Assembly (NCBI GenBank): GCA_046483285.1
Contig: JAWODN010000137.1
Span: forward strand, 1-7,974
Length of the DNA: 7,974 bases
Direction: 5' to 3'
Source of the DNA: CAYRTV01 sp046483285
Lineage (GTDB): Bacteria; Acidobacteriota; Aminicenantia; Aminicenantales; Aminicenantaceae
In this document: positions 6,851-7,974 of the stretch, one piece after another
How the letters are laid out: each line of letters starts with the position of its first letter
Position numbering within the stretch: the first letter of the stretch is position 1
Notes under the pieces: model-generated
What the model saw: only the letters and a program-made list of their open reading frames with translations
What the model was told of the DNA's origin: nothing
Database searches by the model: none
Translations under genes and position numbers: made by a program

Positions 6851-6953
6851 CTGAGGAGCGAAGCGAGGGAACCGTTACGGCATCGTCTTTTCGGTTCATG
6901 GTACGTCCTGGCCGAAGCACCTCCAGATCCCTCGTCGTTTCACTCCTCGGGAC
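6848..6953. repeat. inverted repeat of the GAGGAGCGAAGCGA type
   Basis: The left arm at 6848-6870 (GTCCTGAGGAGCGAAGCGAG plus GGA) is complementary to the right arm at 6928-6953. Reversed, the right arm reads GTCCCGAGGAGTGAAACGAC and then GAGGGA. The arms differ by a few substitutions and a short gap. The central 57 bases contain an inner pair TTCGG (6890-6894) / CCGAA (6912-6916). Motifs of the form CCTGAGGAGCGAAGCGACGA are, from general knowledge, common dispersed intergenic repeats in several bacterial phyla. The element lies about 65 bases beyond the point where ribulokinase similarity ends, so it may mark a recombination site. Confidence 0.65.
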
Positions 6954-7073
6954 GACATTGAATTAAGGAATGCCGTCGTCTGCGGCCTTTCCGGTCCGTA
7001 AATAAACCGGGCTGAAAAATGAATCAGGCAAATGTGAATTATTCAAGAATTTGGACAATAGGGGACATTCTGT

Positions 7074-7102
7074 TTGACTTTGAGAAGAAAGTATACGAAA
7101 AT
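7074..7102 (+). promoter_or_regulatory. predicted promoter of the GntR-family gene
   Basis: TTGACT (7074-7079, five of six matches), a 17-base spacer and GAAAAT (7097-7102, four of six) form a plausible sigma70 promoter. Transcription would start near 7109, about 80 bases before the ATG at 7190. Confidence 0.45.
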
Positions 7103-7110
7103 TAATTTTC
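7097..7110. promoter_or_regulatory. perfect 14-base palindrome, candidate operator
   Basis: GAAAATTAATTTTC is its own reverse complement and covers the predicted -10 hexamer. The right half runs into a tandem copy: ATTAATTTT occurs at 7101-7109 and again at 7111-7119, one helical turn apart. A separate GTATAC (7091-7096) abuts the left side; palindromes with a TATAC-like core are known for some FCD-type GntR proteins. The site is well placed for autoregulation by the product of the gene at 7190, which is inference. Confidence 0.45.
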
Positions 7111-7189
7111 ATTAATTTTACCAGCGCATGCGGCTTAAGCATGGTGAAATGAAGGTACAGGCAAAAAATCATATGATGGGGAAGGTTTT

Positions 7190-7882
7190 ATGGCAAAAAA
7201 AAGCATTTTGAATCTGTCGTCTCTCAAAGATCAGGTTTATGAGTACCTGAGGCATCAGATGAGAATCGGAGAACTCAAGCCCGGATCCGTTATTGACATG
7301 AATGCGACCAGCGAAAAATTAGGAGTGAGCAAAACACCCTTGCGGGATGCGCTTATCCGCTTGGAAATGGAAGGATTTGTCCGTATTCTTCCCCGCCGCG
7401 GGGTGGTGGTCAATGTCTTGACCGTGCGGGACATCAAGGAGTTCTATCAGATTTTGGGGGCCTTGGAAAACATATCGATCATCAAAGCCGCGCCCAAGAT
7501 GAATAAAAGAGTCATCGAGAAAATGAAGCGCATGAATGAGGTCATGATCAATGCCATCGCCAAGGACAATTTTGATTCTTATTACGAAAAAAATGTCAGA
7601 TTTCATGATGTCTATATGGATCTGGCCGGCAATGCCACTTTGAAGAATTTAGCTCATGTCTTGAAAAGACGATTATATGATTTTCCCCGCAGGAAAGGGT
7701 ATATCAAAGAGTGGGAGGAAGCATCCCTCGAGGAACATAAAGAATTTTTGAGCTTGCTGGAAAGAGAAGACTTCGAGAAAGCTGCTGACTTTATCCGGGA
7801 TGTTCACTGGTCTTTCGCGGTTCAAGAAAAGTATATCCGAAAATATTATTCAGATAACCCTGAATACGAAAAAAAATTTTAA
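7190..7882 (+). CDS. GntR-family transcriptional regulator, FadR/FCD subfamily
   Basis: The 230-residue product has the normal length for this subfamily. Residues 10-76 form the winged helix-turn-helix, with the hallmark GVSKTPLRDALIRLEMEGFV (45-64) followed by the wing RRGVVV. Residues about 78-220 are an all-helical FCD ligand-binding domain. H139 (RFHDVYMDLAGN), H183 (EEHKEFL) and H206 (DVHW) fall where FCD proteins place metal-binding histidines, so a bound metal taking part in sensing an organic acid or sugar acid is likely. GGGGAAGG at 7178-7185 is the ribosome binding site, 4 bases before ATG. It is the only intact regulator here and may control the sugar genes, but the palindrome at its own promoter is not seen before the GH127 gene, so that link is unproven. 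The effector cannot be told from the sequence. Confidence 0.92.
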   Translation: MAKKSILNLSSLKDQVYEYLRHQMRIGELKPGSVIDMNATSEKLGVSKTPLRDALIRLEMEGFVRILPRRGVVVNVLTVRDIKEFYQILGALENISIIKAAPKMNKRVIEKMKRMNEVMINAIAKDNFDSYYEKNVRFHDVYMDLAGNATLKNLAHVLKRRLYDFPRRKGYIKEWEEASLEEHKEFLSLLEREDFEKAADFIRDVHWSFAVQEKYIRKYYSDNPEYEKKF

Positions 7883-7917
7883 CCAGCTCCAATTTATGTT
7901 AAAATACCTTCAAGAAA

Positions 7918-7974
7918 ATGGCACACAAGAAACGTTCACATTTTACCGACTATCTTGAACCTTCCCAGATTATT
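7918..7974 (+). CDS. possible start of a further gene, cut by the window edge
   Basis: An ATG at 7918 opens a frame of 19 codons to the last base, giving a basic N-terminus beginning MAHKKRSHFTDYLEPSQII. The region before it has AAGAAA as a poor ribosome binding site and a -10-like TTAAAAT about 20 bases upstream. I do not recognise the product. An alternative frame from ATG 7896 stops after 20 codons and is less likely. The 35 bases between the GntR gene and this start show no terminator. Confidence 0.3.
   Translation, partial: MAHKKRSHFTDYLEPSQII

Larger units (their letters stand above)
6813..7189. other. non-coding region, 377 bases, with inverted repeats and regulator promoter
   Basis: No gene is supported here. 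The left half holds a hairpin (6827-6850) joined to a large inverted repeat (6848-6953). The middle (about 7018-7075) contains TGAATTATTCA (7035-7045) and GGGGACATTC (7061-7070). The right part holds the predicted promoter and operator of the GntR-type gene. Confidence 0.7.

Noticed and set aside
1..7974. CRISPR arrays, tRNA or rRNA genes, complete transposases, defence genes
   Set aside because: None was seen on either strand; no regularly spaced repeats and no transposase motifs in any long frame.

Overview
The window comes from a Gram-negative bacterium that exports carbohydrate-active proteins. Two genes carry lipoprotein signal peptides and a third carries a Sec-type signal. Base composition is moderate, AT-rich promoters look sigma70-like and ribosome binding sites are AGGAG-type. 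A GH127 glycosidase beside a large sortilin/BNR-type beta-propeller is a pairing I associate with uncultivated heterotrophs of the FCB superphylum and similar lineages. That placement is inference; no marker gene is present.

Layout. Bases 1-150 hold a collision of two gene fragments. The tail of a PAS-domain gene (+) meets a truncated lipoprotein galactose mutarotase (-), and their stop codons overlap at 127-130. Bases 472-996 are a divergent intergenic region with a good promoter for the mutarotase fragment, a roughly 100-base imperfect palindromic element (714-812) and a weaker promoter for the next gene. Bases 997-3402 encode an intact lipoprotein GH127 (DUF1680) beta-L-arabinofuranosidase with an added C-terminal beta-sandwich. 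Bases 3484-6216 encode an intact secreted BNR/Asp-box beta-propeller of 910 residues. Bases 6337-6812 are the N-terminal quarter of an AraB-type ribulokinase, broken by a one-base frameshift near 6692 and then truncated. Bases 6813-7189 are non-coding, with strong inverted repeats (6827-6953) and a promoter/operator region. Bases 7190-7882 encode an intact GntR-family regulator of the FadR/FCD type. The last 57 bases may begin another gene.

Together the genes look like a partly decayed L-arabinose locus. The exported glycosidase that would release L-arabinose and its propeller neighbour are intact. The mutarotase and the ribulokinase, which would feed the sugar into metabolism, are remnants. 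Isomerase, epimerase and transporter genes are not in the window. The truncation of the ribulokinase lies close to palindromic repeats, which suggests rearrangement. I found no CRISPR array, tRNA, rRNA, complete transposase or defence system. The most notable features are the clustered gene breakage, the two palindromic elements, and a perfect 14-base palindrome on the predicted -10 element of the regulator gene.
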